Source of the DNA: an uncultured Faecalibacterium sp. | GTDB lineage: Bacteria; Bacillota; Clostridia; Oscillospirales; Ruminococcaceae | Direction: 5' to 3' | DNA length: 34,321 nt | Assembly: GCA_904394215.1 (NCBI GenBank) | Contig: CAJFNF010000036.1 | Span: 1-34,321, forward strand | Part shown: in pieces, positions 24,406-32,079 of the stretch | How positions within the stretch are numbered: the first letter of the stretch is position 1 | Layout of the letters: the number at the start of each line of letters is the position of its first letter | The notes under the pieces: generated by a model | Databases searched by the model: none | The model's input: the letters and a program-made list of their open reading frames with translations, nothing else | What the model was told of the DNA's origin: nothing | Made by a program: the position numbers and the translations under genes

Positions 24406-25362
24406 TTAATACCACCGCTCGGAGCTGTTGAGCTTTTCGGCCAGCATGGACACCGCCATGATCACCAGCGCCAGGATGATGGCGATGCAGGCCGCGTAGC
24501 CCATGGCGTTGTTGGTGCCGAAGGCGTAGCGGTAAACCATCAGCGAGACAGTCAGGGTGCTGTTGGCCGGGCCGCCCGAGCCGTTGGAGAAGATGTAGGC
24601 CTGGTCGAACATCTGCAGGGTGCCGATGATGCCGGTCAGCAGCACATAGGTGGTGATGGGCTTCAGATAGGGTACCGTGATGTTGATGAACCGCTGCACC
24701 ACGTTGGCGCCGTCGATCTCGGCCGCCTCATAGAGGGAGACGGGCAGGTCCTGCAGGCTGGCCAGGTACATGGTGGTGTACTGGGGCACGGTGGACCAGA
24801 TGTTCATGACCATGATGACCTTCAGGGCAAAGCTGGGGTTGTCCAGGAAGTTGATGCCCCCGCCCTCAGGCAGGATCCCCGCCTGGATCAGCATCATATT
24901 GATGGGGCCGGTGACGCTGAACATGAACATGAAGATGATGGTCAGCGCCGAGCTGGAGGTCAGGGTGGGCAGGAAGTAAACGGTGCGGAAGAAGTATTTG
25001 CCGCGGATCTTGCTGTTCAGCACCGTGGCGATGATCAGTGCAATGATGGTCTGGCAGGGCACCACCACCACCGAGAAAGACAGGGTGTTGGTCAGCGCCT
25101 TGAGGGCCATGCTGTCGGTCAGAAGCCGGGTGTAGTTTTCCAGCCCCACAAAGGTGTAGCTGTTGGTAAACAGGTTCACCTTGTGGAAGGACAGGTACAC
25201 CACAAAGACGGCAGCAATCCCGATGAAGATTCCCAGGACAATCAGGGCCGGGGTCAAAAACAGATAACCCTGGCGCCATTCCTGCAGCCTGCGCTTGCTG
25301 GGGCGCTTGCTGAACTGGATGGCGGCGGCGCCTGGCGGCTCCCCATGCATTCCTTTTGGCAT
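24406..25362 (-). CDS. Carbohydrate ABC transporter permease, MalF type
   Basis: Permease of 318 aa with a cytoplasmic N-terminus of about 30 residues, then six membrane segments (first LFLTPALIVLGIFIGIAAVF). The EAA loop is EAAEIDGANVVQRFINITVPYLKP. It pairs with the MalG-type protein to form the import channel. The start at 25362 has GGAGG 9 nt upstream; a second Met four codons downstream lacks good spacing. It lies 48 bp after the binding-protein gene. Confidence 0.92.
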   Translation of the reverse strand: MPKGMHGEPPGAAAIQFSKRPSKRRLQEWRQGYLFLTPALIVLGIFIGIAAVFVVYLSFHKVNLFTNSYTFVGLENYTRLLTDSMALKALTNTLSFSVVVVPCQTIIALIIATVLNSKIRGKYFFRTVYFLPTLTSSSALTIIFMFMFSVTGPINMMLIQAGILPEGGGINFLDNPSFALKVIMVMNIWSTVPQYTTMYLASLQDLPVSLYEAAEIDGANVVQRFINITVPYLKPITTYVLLTGIIGTLQMFDQAYIFSNGSGGPANSTLTVSLMVYRYAFGTNNAMGYAACIAIILALVIMAVSMLAEKLNSSERWY

Positions 25363-25410
25363 AGTGCGATTCCTCCCTTTACATCTTCTGGGTTATGAAT
25401 CCCGGAGGAA

Positions 25411-26724
25411 TCAGCCTGCGTTGGTGATCTCCTGGTTGGCCTGATCCTGTGCGGCCTGCAGGAACTCCTGGGTGGTCATCTCGCCGCTGACGGCCAGGGG
25501 GAAGTAGTTCTGATAGGCAGTGTTGATCAGAGAGGCGTTGTTGCCCAGCTGCCAGGGCAGCGAGCACTTGGTCATCTCAGAGTGGACCTTCCAGACGGGA
25601 TCGCTCTCCACGTCCATGGCCTCGGCGGCGTCGGCACGAGGAGGCAGGCAGCCTGCGGTGGAGCACCAGATGTCCTCGCCTTCCACGCTGGTGACATACT
25701 TGATCCAGGCAGAAGCCATGTCCTTGTTCTGGCTCAGGCTGTAGATGCCGTAGCCCACGGTGTAGCTCATGGAGTACTGGGTGCCGTTGTAGCTGGGCAT
25801 GGCCTTGACGCCGAAGTTGATGTCGCTGTAGTCGTTCTTCAGGGTGCCGTAAACCCAGTTGCCTTCCTCCATGATGGCCACCTTGCCGGTGCCGAAGGCC
25901 TCGCCGTTCCAGCCCAGGCCCAGGTCGCTGGGGGTCTTCCAGACGCCTGCATTGACAAAGTCCAGGATGAACTGCATGTTGTTGACCACGCCCTCGCCGG
26001 TCAGGGTTGCATAGCCTTCGTCGTCGATCAGGCTGTTGCCGCCGTCCTGCAGGATGCACAGGTTGCGGGACAGATCCTGGTTGTAGGTCATGGCGGCAAT
26101 CTGGTTCTTGCCGTAGGCCTCGTCCAGCTTGGCCTGCAGGTCGGTCAGGAAGGCCATGTAGTCATCGTAGCTGTCGGGGATGTCGTCGCCGGTGTAGCCG
26201 CAGGCAGCCAGCAGGTCAATGTTGTAGTAGGTGGCCAGGGTGGAAACGTCCTTGGGAATGCACAGGGTTCCCTCGTCGTTGGTGAATGCCTCGATCAGGT
26301 TGGGATAGAAGGCATCCATCTCATACGCTTCGGGGTCCAGCACATCCATCACGCCCAGAGAGCCATAGAAGGGGAACATGCTGCCGTCCACATAGAAGGT
26401 GTCGGGAGCGGTCTGGCCGATCAGGTCGGCCTGGAACTGGGTGTTGAAGTCGGTGTACACCTTCAGCTCCACGGTGCAGTTGTGGGCTGCCTCAAAGTTT
26501 TCCTTCAGCTGGTTGATGCCGGCGGTCTCCTGGTCGTTGCCGCCCCAGATGCCCACCGTCAGGGTCCGGCCCGAGAAGTCCCCGCTGCCGGATGCAGCAG
26601 AACCGGCAGAGGAACCGGCGGTGCTGGCTGCGGTGGACGAGGAGCCGCCGCAGGCGGTGAGGGCAGCGGCGGCAGCAGTCACACCGCAGCCAACCAGGAA
26701 CGAACGACGATTGATCTTTTTCAT
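25411..26724 (-). CDS. Sugar-binding lipoprotein of an ABC importer
   Basis: Extracellular solute-binding protein of 437 aa (family 1 type), lipid-anchored. The signal peptide MKKINRRSFLVG... ends in the lipobox LTAC with Cys25, followed by a Ser/Ala/Gly-rich linker to about residue 48. The twin arginines (NRRSFL) resemble a Tat signal, suggesting possible export of a folded protein. The mature part has typical binding-protein features (TVGIWGGND, MEEGNWVYGTL, SAWIKYVTSVEG). Sugar identity is not readable; alpha-glucosides are inferred from GH65, GH13 and pgmB. Two LacI-type operators lie upstream. Confidence 0.92.
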   Translation of the reverse strand: MKKINRRSFLVGCGVTAAAAALTACGGSSSTAASTAGSSAGSAASGSGDFSGRTLTVGIWGGNDQETAGINQLKENFEAAHNCTVELKVYTDFNTQFQADLIGQTAPDTFYVDGSMFPFYGSLGVMDVLDPEAYEMDAFYPNLIEAFTNDEGTLCIPKDVSTLATYYNIDLLAACGYTGDDIPDSYDDYMAFLTDLQAKLDEAYGKNQIAAMTYNQDLSRNLCILQDGGNSLIDDEGYATLTGEGVVNNMQFILDFVNAGVWKTPSDLGLGWNGEAFGTGKVAIMEEGNWVYGTLKNDYSDINFGVKAMPSYNGTQYSMSYTVGYGIYSLSQNKDMASAWIKYVTSVEGEDIWCSTAGCLPPRADAAEAMDVESDPVWKVHSEMTKCSLPWQLGNNASLINTAYQNYFPLAVSGEMTTQEFLQAAQDQANQEITNAG

Positions 26725-26774
26725 GGAAAAAAGCCTCCTTCAAACTTTTTCGCTTCATCTGCTTTTGCACTTTG

Positions 26775-26826
26775 CAAAAACGTTTTCGACTGCATTTATT
26801 GTATACGAAAACGTTTTTGTATACAA
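26775..26826 (-). promoter_or_regulatory. Promoter and double LacI-type operator of the ABC operon
   Basis: On the minus strand TTGTAT (26821-26826) and TACAAT (26798-26803) are 17 nt apart. Operator 2, CGAAAACGTTTTTG (26806-26819), fills the spacer inside a nearly perfect 24-bp palindrome flanked by GTATAC on both sides. Operator 1 (26775-26788) is the same 14-mer inverted, centred 31 bp downstream, about three helical turns. This suits strong repression by a LacI-family dimer or dimer pair. Confidence 0.8.
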
Positions 26827-26880
26827 TTCGCTTTTTAAACAAACATCCGCTTTTTCTTTTGGACAACTTGACCGATGATT

Positions 26881-29202
26881 TTACAGTTCTACGCGGATCT
26901 GGTCCTTCACCTGGCAGGTTTTGTCATAGACCGTCAGCTCCACGGCCTGGGTGCCGGTGAGGTTTTCGATCTGGAGAGCGGTGTGGTCCACCGTGACGTG
27001 GAGCTTCTGGCCGTGCCAGTAGAGGTAGAAGTCCAGCGCAGACCATGCGTCGGGCAGAGCGGGGTTGATCCGCAGCTTGCCGTCCAGCATCCGCACGCCG
27101 CCGAAGCCGTAGACCACCGACTGCCAGATGCCGGCCAGGGAGGCGGCATGGATGCCGGCGTCACTGGTCTTCATGTTGGGGCCCACGTCGATGGCGGCAG
27201 CGCTGGAGAACAGGCGGTAAGCCATATCCCGGTTGCCCATGTCGTTGGCCAGGATGCAGTGGGTGGACAGGGACAGCGAAGAATCGTGGAGGGTGCGGGG
27301 CTCGTAATAATTCCAGTTGGCCCGCTTGACGTCGGCGCTGAACTGGTTTTCCAGCAGCAGGAACATAATCAGGATGTCGGCCTGCTTGGACACCTGCATG
27401 TGGGTGATCTGCTCCTGGTTGTAGTCCCGGTAGATGCTGCCCACGTTGGTCTGGTTCTTGTACTTGGTCAGGTCGATGTCCTTCAGGGTCAGGTAGGTGC
27501 GGTCCTGGGGGATCACCAGGTCCTCACGGGGATGGGGCAGGTAGATCCGCTCCAGCTTGCTCTCCCACTGGGGCTCCAGGGCAGCCAGGCCCAGCTTCTG
27601 ATCCAGGGCCTGGTACAGCTCGGGCCGCTCTGCCTTGAGCTGGCGGCTGTACTCCAGGGCCTTGCGGATGTTCCAGGCTGCCATATAGTTGGTGAAGGCG
27701 TTGTCGTCCACGTGCTCCTTGTACTCGTCGGGGCCCACCACGTCGTTGATGTGGAGCAGGCCGTCGGTGCCCTCTTCCAGGCGGCTGGCCCAGAACTTGC
27801 CGGTGTCCAGGATCAGCTCATAGCCGCAGCGGTCCATGAAGTCCTGGTCCCCGGTCACCTGATAGTATTCCCAGGCGCCGTAGGCCACGTCGGCGGTGAT
27901 GTGCTGCTCAATGAAGCCGGACCAGATCTTGATGGGCAGACCGGTGACGATGTCGGCAGCGCCCCAGACAGGGGTCACCTCGCCGTCGTCAATCCAGGCC
28001 GACTCCCAGGGGAACTGGGCGCCCTGGTAGTGGTTGCCGGCGGCCTTCTTGTGGGCGCCGGGCAGGCTGAGCCAGCGGTACTCCTCCAGGCTGCGGGCGA
28101 TCTCAGGGGCGCTGTAGATGAAGTAGGGCAGGATGAACATCTCGGTATCCCAGAAGGTGTGGCCCTTGTAGCCCTCGCCCGACAGGCCCTTGGCGCCGAT
28201 GTTCATCCGGTTGTCGTGCCGGGGGGTCATGATGTACAGGTGATACTGGGCGAAGCGGATGGCCAGCTGATCAAAGGGGTTCTCAGAGCGGATGGTCACC
28301 GGCACATTGTTCCACACCTTGTCGGCCCAGGCTTTTGCGCTCTCGGCCAGCAGGGCGTCGTAGCCCATGGCGCAGACCTCCTGGTGGCCGGCCAGAGCCT
28401 TGCTCTGGAGGCCGGCCAGGTCCAGCCCCTCGCTGTCCCGGTCGCGGGAGGTGTAGACGGTGGACAGCTTCTGGACGGTGAGGGTCTTGCCGGCGGGGAT
28501 GGTGACCTTGAATTCCTGCTTGATGATCCGGCGGTCCATCACGATGAAGCCCTTTTCCTCCTGGGGCACACCGTCCATGGCAAAGGAGAAGGTGGTGTGG
28601 AACACAAAGTGGATCCCCGACTGCTCGGTGGTCTGGTTGTACTGCATGTGGCGGCCCTCAAACAGCCGCTTGTCCCCTTCCGAGAAGTGCTGGCTGCCGC
28701 CGTTGTTCATCTGGCCGTTGATGCCGCCGACCAGGTCCAGCTCCATCTCCCCGTCCAGGGGGGTGACCTCCAGCTTCTGGGCGATCAGATGCAGCCGGTT
28801 GAGGGAGACAAAGCGGCTGAACGCCAGCTGGTACCGCTTGCCGTTGGGGGCGGCCCAGACCACCCGGCGCACCGTCTCGCCGGTTTTCAGGTTGAGGGCC
28901 CGGTCATAGGACTCCACCTTGCCGGTGAGCAGATTGAACCGCAGCCCGTCCAGCCGCAGGTCCAGCCGGGACACATCGGCGGCGTTGGGCAGCTCGGTGA
29001 CCTCGTTGTCGTCGAACTTGTTGAAGGTGCCGGCCACAAACAGGTCCCGCTGCTCCCCTGCGTTGAACTCGTCGGTTGCATTGCGCAGGCACAGGTAGCC
29101 GTTGCCCTGGCACATGATGGACTCAGCCTTGCCCAGATACTCGGGCTCAAAGCTGTCCTCTGCCACAATCCACTGGTCGGCACGCGAATAATCCATAGCC
29201 AT
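26881..29202 (-). CDS. GH65 disaccharide phosphorylase (kojibiose/trehalose/nigerose type)
   Basis: Cytoplasmic phosphorylase of 773 aa, the usual GH65 length. An N-terminal beta-sandwich (about 1-260) is followed by an (alpha/alpha)6 barrel with KGHTFWDTEMF, the general acid Glu493 in VVGPDEYKEHVDDNAFTNY, KQADILIMF and HDSSLSLSTH. GH65 phosphorylases invert and release beta-glucose-1-phosphate; pgmB in the same regulon can use it. Substrate is not certain: the GPDEYKEHV form suggests a kojibiose or trehalose-like activity rather than maltose phosphorylase, but this is weak evidence. The start at 29202 has AGGAGG 9 nt upstream; a Met two codons later is possible. One LacI-type operator precedes it. 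Confidence 0.88.
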   Translation of the reverse strand: MAMDYSRADQWIVAEDSFEPEYLGKAESIMCQGNGYLCLRNATDEFNAGEQRDLFVAGTFNKFDDNEVTELPNAADVSRLDLRLDGLRFNLLTGKVESYDRALNLKTGETVRRVVWAAPNGKRYQLAFSRFVSLNRLHLIAQKLEVTPLDGEMELDLVGGINGQMNNGGSQHFSEGDKRLFEGRHMQYNQTTEQSGIHFVFHTTFSFAMDGVPQEEKGFIVMDRRIIKQEFKVTIPAGKTLTVQKLSTVYTSRDRDSEGLDLAGLQSKALAGHQEVCAMGYDALLAESAKAWADKVWNNVPVTIRSENPFDQLAIRFAQYHLYIMTPRHDNRMNIGAKGLSGEGYKGHTFWDTEMFILPYFIYSAPEIARSLEEYRWLSLPGAHKKAAGNHYQGAQFPWESAWIDDGEVTPVWGAADIVTGLPIKIWSGFIEQHITADVAYGAWEYYQVTGDQDFMDRCGYELILDTGKFWASRLEEGTDGLLHINDVVGPDEYKEHVDDNAFTNYMAAWNIRKALEYSRQLKAERPELYQALDQKLGLAALEPQWESKLERIYLPHPREDLVIPQDRTYLTLKDIDLTKYKNQTNVGSIYRDYNQEQITHMQVSKQADILIMFLLLENQFSADVKRANWNYYEPRTLHDSSLSLSTHCILANDMGNRDMAYRLFSSAAAIDVGPNMKTSDAGIHAASLAGIWQSVVYGFGGVRMLDGKLRINPALPDAWSALDFYLYWHGQKLHVTVDHTALQIENLTGTQAVELTVYDKTCQVKDQIRVEL

Positions 29203-29236
29203 AAGAAAAATCCTCCTAAATGATGTTTCCGGGGAT

Positions 29237-29250
29237 CGAAAACGTTTTTG
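29237..29250. promoter_or_regulatory. LacI-type operator before the GH65 gene
   Basis: An exact CGAAAACGTTTTTG lies within the longer palindrome ATCGAAAAC-GTTTTTGAT (29235-29252), 35 bp upstream of the GH65 start codon. A clear -35/-10 pair is not obvious next to it. Confidence 0.75.
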
Positions 29251-29261
29251 ATATCAGGTTG

Positions 29262-29283
29262 AAAAATAGCCCGGATTCCGGGC
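29262..29283 (-). terminator. Terminator after the small membrane protein gene
   Basis: GCCCGG-ATT-CCGGGC (29269-29283) is a perfect hairpin, followed on the minus strand by TATTTTT. It separates the RDD/small membrane unit from the GH65 gene. Confidence 0.8.
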
Positions 29284-29308
29284 ACTTACACGGGTTTTCC
29301 CCGCAAAG

Positions 29309-29599
29309 TCAATGATAAAAATAGTAGTTGGAGATCCACACCATCACCACCAGGCCGCACAGCTGGCAGCCCGCCGCAAACAGCAGCGGCAGCCCCAGCA
29401 GCCAGAACACCACACAGCAGACCACCGCCAGAGGCAGGTAGAGCCGGATGCTCCTTTGGATGTCGTTGGTGTCGGCGTACCGCCGGGCGCAGAACCATCC
29501 CAGCAGGATGGCGGCCAGGATGCAGCCCCCCAGCATCAGGGGGCTGAACTGCACCAGGGGGTCTGTGGGTTCGATCTGAAAGATGTCGTCCAGGTTCAC
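29309..29599 (-). CDS. Small membrane protein of unknown function
   Basis: A 96-aa protein with about three hydrophobic segments (ALLGGCILAAILLG-like near 22-36, LPLAVVCCVVFWLLGLPLLF near 55-74 and CGLVVMVWISNYYF near 80-94). It has an acidic N-terminus (NLDDIFQIEPTDP). I do not recognise a family. It starts with GTG at 29599, overlapping the RDD gene's stop by 4 nt (GTGA), which supports that start and tight coupling. It probably works with the RDD protein in the membrane. It is placed under the same operator type as sugar uptake genes. Confidence 0.75.
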   Translation of the reverse strand: MNLDDIFQIEPTDPLVQFSPLMLGGCILAAILLGWFCARRYADTNDIQRSIRLYLPLAVVCCVVFWLLGLPLLFAAGCQLCGLVVMVWISNYYFYH

Positions 29600-30039
29600 G
29601 GTTTGGCCTCCTGTTCAGGGGCGGGTTCTTCTTCCCAGCGGAAGATCACCCGGGTATTGCCGGCCATGTCGTGGAGGGTGGTGCCCGCTGCAAAGAGCAT
29701 CACGACGCTCACCAGGCCGGCGATCCATCCCGCCACCGGGATCAGGTACATGGCCCGGATCAGCTCCCGCAGGCCCACATAGAGGATGGGCGGCTTGCCG
29801 CCGGCCCGGTCCACCACCTTAAGGCGGCCGATCTTTTTGCCCAGGGTGGCGCCGTTGTTGTACTCCACCATCAGCACCCCGTACACCGCGAAGAGCAGCC
29901 GGAACAAAAAGTCGGCCGACAGGGCGTTGGTCTGGATCCAGGCCAGCAGCACAAACTGCACCGGCACCATCAGGATCAGATAGTCGATGGATGCGCACAG
30001 CAGCCGCATGATCCCCCGCACCATTTTGTGGTTTTTCAT
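29596..30039 (-). CDS. RDD family membrane protein
   Basis: A 147-aa protein with three to four membrane segments. The RDD signature elements are ASIDYLILMVPVQF (Asp in the first segment), YNNGATLGKKIGRLKVVD (the TxGKxxxxLKVVD stretch) and LRELIRAMYLIPVAGWIAGL. RDD proteins are widespread and mostly of unknown role; some act in ion or solute transport. The start at 30039 (MKNHKM) follows GGAGGGG; a longer frame crosses the operator. A LacI-type operator lies 26 bp upstream, so expression appears tied to the alpha-glucoside regulon. Confidence 0.85.
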   Translation of the reverse strand: MKNHKMVRGIMRLLCASIDYLILMVPVQFVLLAWIQTNALSADFLFRLLFAVYGVLMVEYNNGATLGKKIGRLKVVDRAGGKPPILYVGLRELIRAMYLIPVAGWIAGLVSVVMLFAAGTTLHDMAGNTRVIFRWEEEPAPEQEAKP

Positions 30040-30064
30040 AAACCTGACCCCTCCTGCCCGGTTG

Positions 30065-30078
30065 CGAAAACGTTTTTG
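30065..30078. promoter_or_regulatory. LacI-type operator before the RDD gene
   Basis: An exact copy of CGAAAACGTTTTTG sits between the lacI 3' hairpin and the RDD start codon. A possible -10 TATTCT (minus strand, near 30093-30098) lies upstream of it. Confidence 0.75.
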
Positions 30079-30104
30079 TAATCTTTCGTGGATAGAATAA
30101 CACA

Positions 30105-30151
30105 CTCCCCGGCATTTGTACATTCTCAGAATCCACAAAGATGCCGGGGAG
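30105..30151. terminator. Hairpin after the LacI-type regulator gene
   Basis: CTCCCCGGCAT (30105-30115) and ATGCCGGGGAG (30141-30151) form a perfect 11-bp stem with a 25-nt loop. It lies 22 bp beyond the stop codon of the regulator. The T run after it on the minus strand is short, so it could be a weak terminator or a transcript-stabilising stem. Confidence 0.6.
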
Positions 30152-30173
30152 GTTTTGTATACTCTATCCAGTT

Positions 30174-31190
30174 TTATAGTTTGCCGCGGGCGCTGCCCCG
30201 CACCACCAGCTCATACATCATGTGATCCACATGGACGTCGGGCTGGCCCTCGATTTTCTGGTAGATGGCCTTGCCCGCCATGTAGCCCATCAGGTAAAAA
30301 TCCTGGCGGATGGTGGTGAGGCCGCCGTGGAGGTAGCGGGCCACCGGGATGTCGTCGAAGCCGATCACCGCAATCTCCTCACCGACGGTGAGGCCTCGTT
30401 CCTCAATGGCCCGGCAGACCCCCAGGGCCATCAGGTCGCTGGCGCAGAAAAAGGCGTCCACCTGGGGGTACTGTTCCAGGAAGGCCCTGGTTTTCTGATA
30501 GGCGATGTTCTCGTCGAAGTTGGCGGTGATCATCCAGTCGGGGCGGACGGTCAGCCCTGCATCCTCCAGGGCCCACCGGTAGCCGCTGCCGCGCAGGATG
30601 GACACATCGGCGTCGGGGCCGCCGTTCACCAGGGCGATGTTTTTGCGCCCGTTCTTGATCAGGAAGGACACCGCCTCCCGGGCGGCCCGCTCGTTGTCCA
30701 TGGTGATATCCAGCACATCGGGTTTGTCGGTGCGGATATCAATGAAAGCGCAGGGGATGTCGATCTCCTCCAGTTGCTGCAGATAGGGGTCGTGAAGCCG
30801 GAAACCGGCGCAGACCAGCCCTGTGAGCTGCTTGCGCAGGCACAGCACCTTGAGGGGGCGTTGGGTCTGCTGTTTGCCGTCGGTGGTCATCAGGATGAAC
30901 TCGATGTTGTTGTCCTGGCAGGCATGGCAAACGCCGCTGAGAATGCCATACACCGAACCGGACGGGTCGATGGGGCGCAGATCGTTGATCAGCAGGCCGA
31001 TGACCTTGTCCACCCGGCCCCCCATGCTGCGCCCTGCCACATTGGGCACATAGTTCATCTGGCGTGCAATCTCCTGGATTCGTTTGCGGGTTTCGGGGTT
31101 GACATCGGTGTAATCGTTCAGCGCCTTGGACACCGTCGTGATTGACACCCCCGCCTTTTTGGCCACATCCCGAATCGTTGCTCGTTCCAT
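30174..31190 (-). CDS. LacI-family transcriptional regulator of the alpha-glucoside regulon
   Basis: Repressor of 338 aa. The N-terminal helix-turn-helix and hinge are canonical: TIRDVAKKAGVSITTVSKALND (5-26), NPETRKRIQEIARQMNYVPNVAGRSM. The periplasmic-binding-like effector domain follows (VIGLLINDL, ICAGFRL-like segment, AVIGFDDIPVARYL near 285). The start at 31190 has AAAGGTGAT upstream; a longer frame has no ribosome site. Five near-identical AAAACGTTTT-centred operators stand before the binding protein (two), GH65, RDD and this gene's own upstream region. This is the operator type typical of LacI/CcpA proteins, so it probably controls them all. The inducer is not readable from sequence. 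Confidence 0.88.
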   Translation of the reverse strand: MERATIRDVAKKAGVSITTVSKALNDYTDVNPETRKRIQEIARQMNYVPNVAGRSMGGRVDKVIGLLINDLRPIDPSGSVYGILSGVCHACQDNNIEFILMTTDGKQQTQRPLKVLCLRKQLTGLVCAGFRLHDPYLQQLEEIDIPCAFIDIRTDKPDVLDITMDNERAAREAVSFLIKNGRKNIALVNGGPDADVSILRGSGYRWALEDAGLTVRPDWMITANFDENIAYQKTRAFLEQYPQVDAFFCASDLMALGVCRAIEERGLTVGEEIAVIGFDDIPVARYLHGGLTTIRQDFYLMGYMAGKAIYQKIEGQPDVHVDHMMYELVVRGSARGKL

Positions 31191-31274
31191 CCTATCACCT
31201 TTCCTCCACTGGATCAGCCCTTTTTCTCTGCCGCAAGATTTCAGCTGACGCATGTCTTTCTTTTTTCAAAGGAA

Positions 31275-31303
31275 AGCATAACACAGACTGTCTTTTTTTC
31301 CAA
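31275..31303 (-). promoter_or_regulatory. Probable promoter of the LacI-type regulator
   Basis: On the minus strand TTGGAA (31298-31303) and TATGCT (31275-31280) have a 17-nt spacer. The start codon lies 85 bp downstream. Confidence 0.55.
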
Positions 31304-31334
31304 GAGGATCCGCAAAAAACAAACGAAAATATTT

Positions 31335-31348
31335 AGAAAACGTTTTTG
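31335..31348. promoter_or_regulatory. LacI-type operator upstream of the regulator gene
   Basis: AGAAAACGTTTTTG differs from the other four operators at the first base only. It lies upstream of the likely promoter, so it may act by looping or roadblock of the stronger promoter at 31617-31645. Confidence 0.7.
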
Positions 31349-31616
31349 GGCAGTTTGTCGAAATGATCCCTGCCCCATCCAAATAAAGAGCTGCCCTGCC
31401 GGGATCATCCCCCGGCTGCGGCATCCCTTTTCTCTCACCATCCTGCCGGAAGCGTCAAACCCCTTCTGCATGGACAGCATCACTCCTGCATGTTCCCCTG
31501 TCTTTTCAATCTCTTCTGCGGTCTGCGTCAGCTCACGCAGCCGGGCCAGCTGTTTGCGGTGTCAGGGCCCCGCCTTTTGCATGATCCCGGCTCCCAATTT
31601 ACGGTTGCTGCAGCAA

Positions 31617-31645
31617 ATATAATCGCTAACCGCAATGGATGTCAA
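31617..31645 (-). promoter_or_regulatory. Strong minus-strand promoter in decayed DNA
   Basis: Consensus TTGACA (31640-31645) and TTATAT (31617-31622) with a 17-nt spacer, 35 bp before the TGA-interrupted ORF. It could also supply transcripts reaching the LacI-type gene. Confidence 0.6.
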
Positions 31646-31888
31646 GCACTCCCTGCATTTTCAGCAATCCCACCGGCTGGCAAAAACCCAGCCTGTGAGA
31701 TGGCTTTTCGCAACCCATGATTTGGAATGTGAAAAGGCCGGGGTGATTTCAAAACGGGGTGTCCCCTCTTTGGCTCCGGGTTTCCAATAGGGGCGGGCAG
31801 CATCCCTGCTGGCACACAACTTTGGAATCAAAGCCTGGTGTTTATGCCTTTGTGCAGCAGACAGCAGCGGGGTAGTTCCACCCTGTTT

Positions 31889-32025
31889 TCCCGCCGCGCC
31901 TTCGACTCGAAAAAGCAGCGGGAGTGCGCCATCAATCCCGAGACCGCCGCCTCCCGGAACCATCCCGGGGCGGCGGGCTTTTTCCATCGCAGCATCGCAA
32001 TTCTACCGCCAGTCGGTTGACGTCC
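31889..32025 (+). pseudogene. Broken copy of the thiC 3' end plus its terminator
   Basis: 31892-31948 matches thiC 20681-20737 at 50 of 57 positions, in the same phase. It then jumps at a CCGCC overlap to 31944-31982, identical to the terminator 20897-20935, and 31989-32025 matches 20946-20982 at 31 of 37. The last 40 thiC codons are missing between. It is a remnant, not a gene. The rest of 31646-31888 contains no recognisable gene. Confidence 0.75.
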
Positions 32026-32045
32026 GGCCGCCGCCCGGGTACACT
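32017..32045 (+). promoter_or_regulatory. Promoter of the truncated XRE gene
   Basis: TTGACG (32017-32022) and TACACT (32040-32045) have a 17-nt spacer. The -35 box lies at the end of the thiC-derived repeat, where the thiC copy has CTGACG instead. Confidence 0.6.
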
Positions 32046-32079
32046 GGAACCACCAGAACAGCAAAAACGAGGTGATCCC

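Larger units (their letters stand above)
31241..31582 (-). pseudogene. Small ORF interrupted by an in-frame TGA
   Basis: On the minus strand an ATG at 31582 with a GGGAG site opens the frame MQKAGP, then TGA (31562-31564). The same frame continues HRKQLARLRELTQTAEEIE and onward to a stop at 31241. The part up to about residue 45 looks like amphipathic helix; the rest does not resemble a protein and contains an operator. I do not recognise it. It is most likely a decayed gene. Confidence 0.35.

Noticed and set aside
31562-31564. TGA read as selenocysteine
   Set aside because: No recognisable selenoprotein family and no obvious SECIS-like hairpin immediately downstream; decay is simpler.
31490-31720. 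76-codon plus-strand frame
   Set aside because: No ribosome site or family resemblance; it lies opposite the promoter and interrupted ORF in decayed DNA.
31661-31987. 108-codon minus-strand frame
   Set aside because: It is the antisense of the thiC remnant and terminator; a similar antisense frame occurs opposite real thiC.
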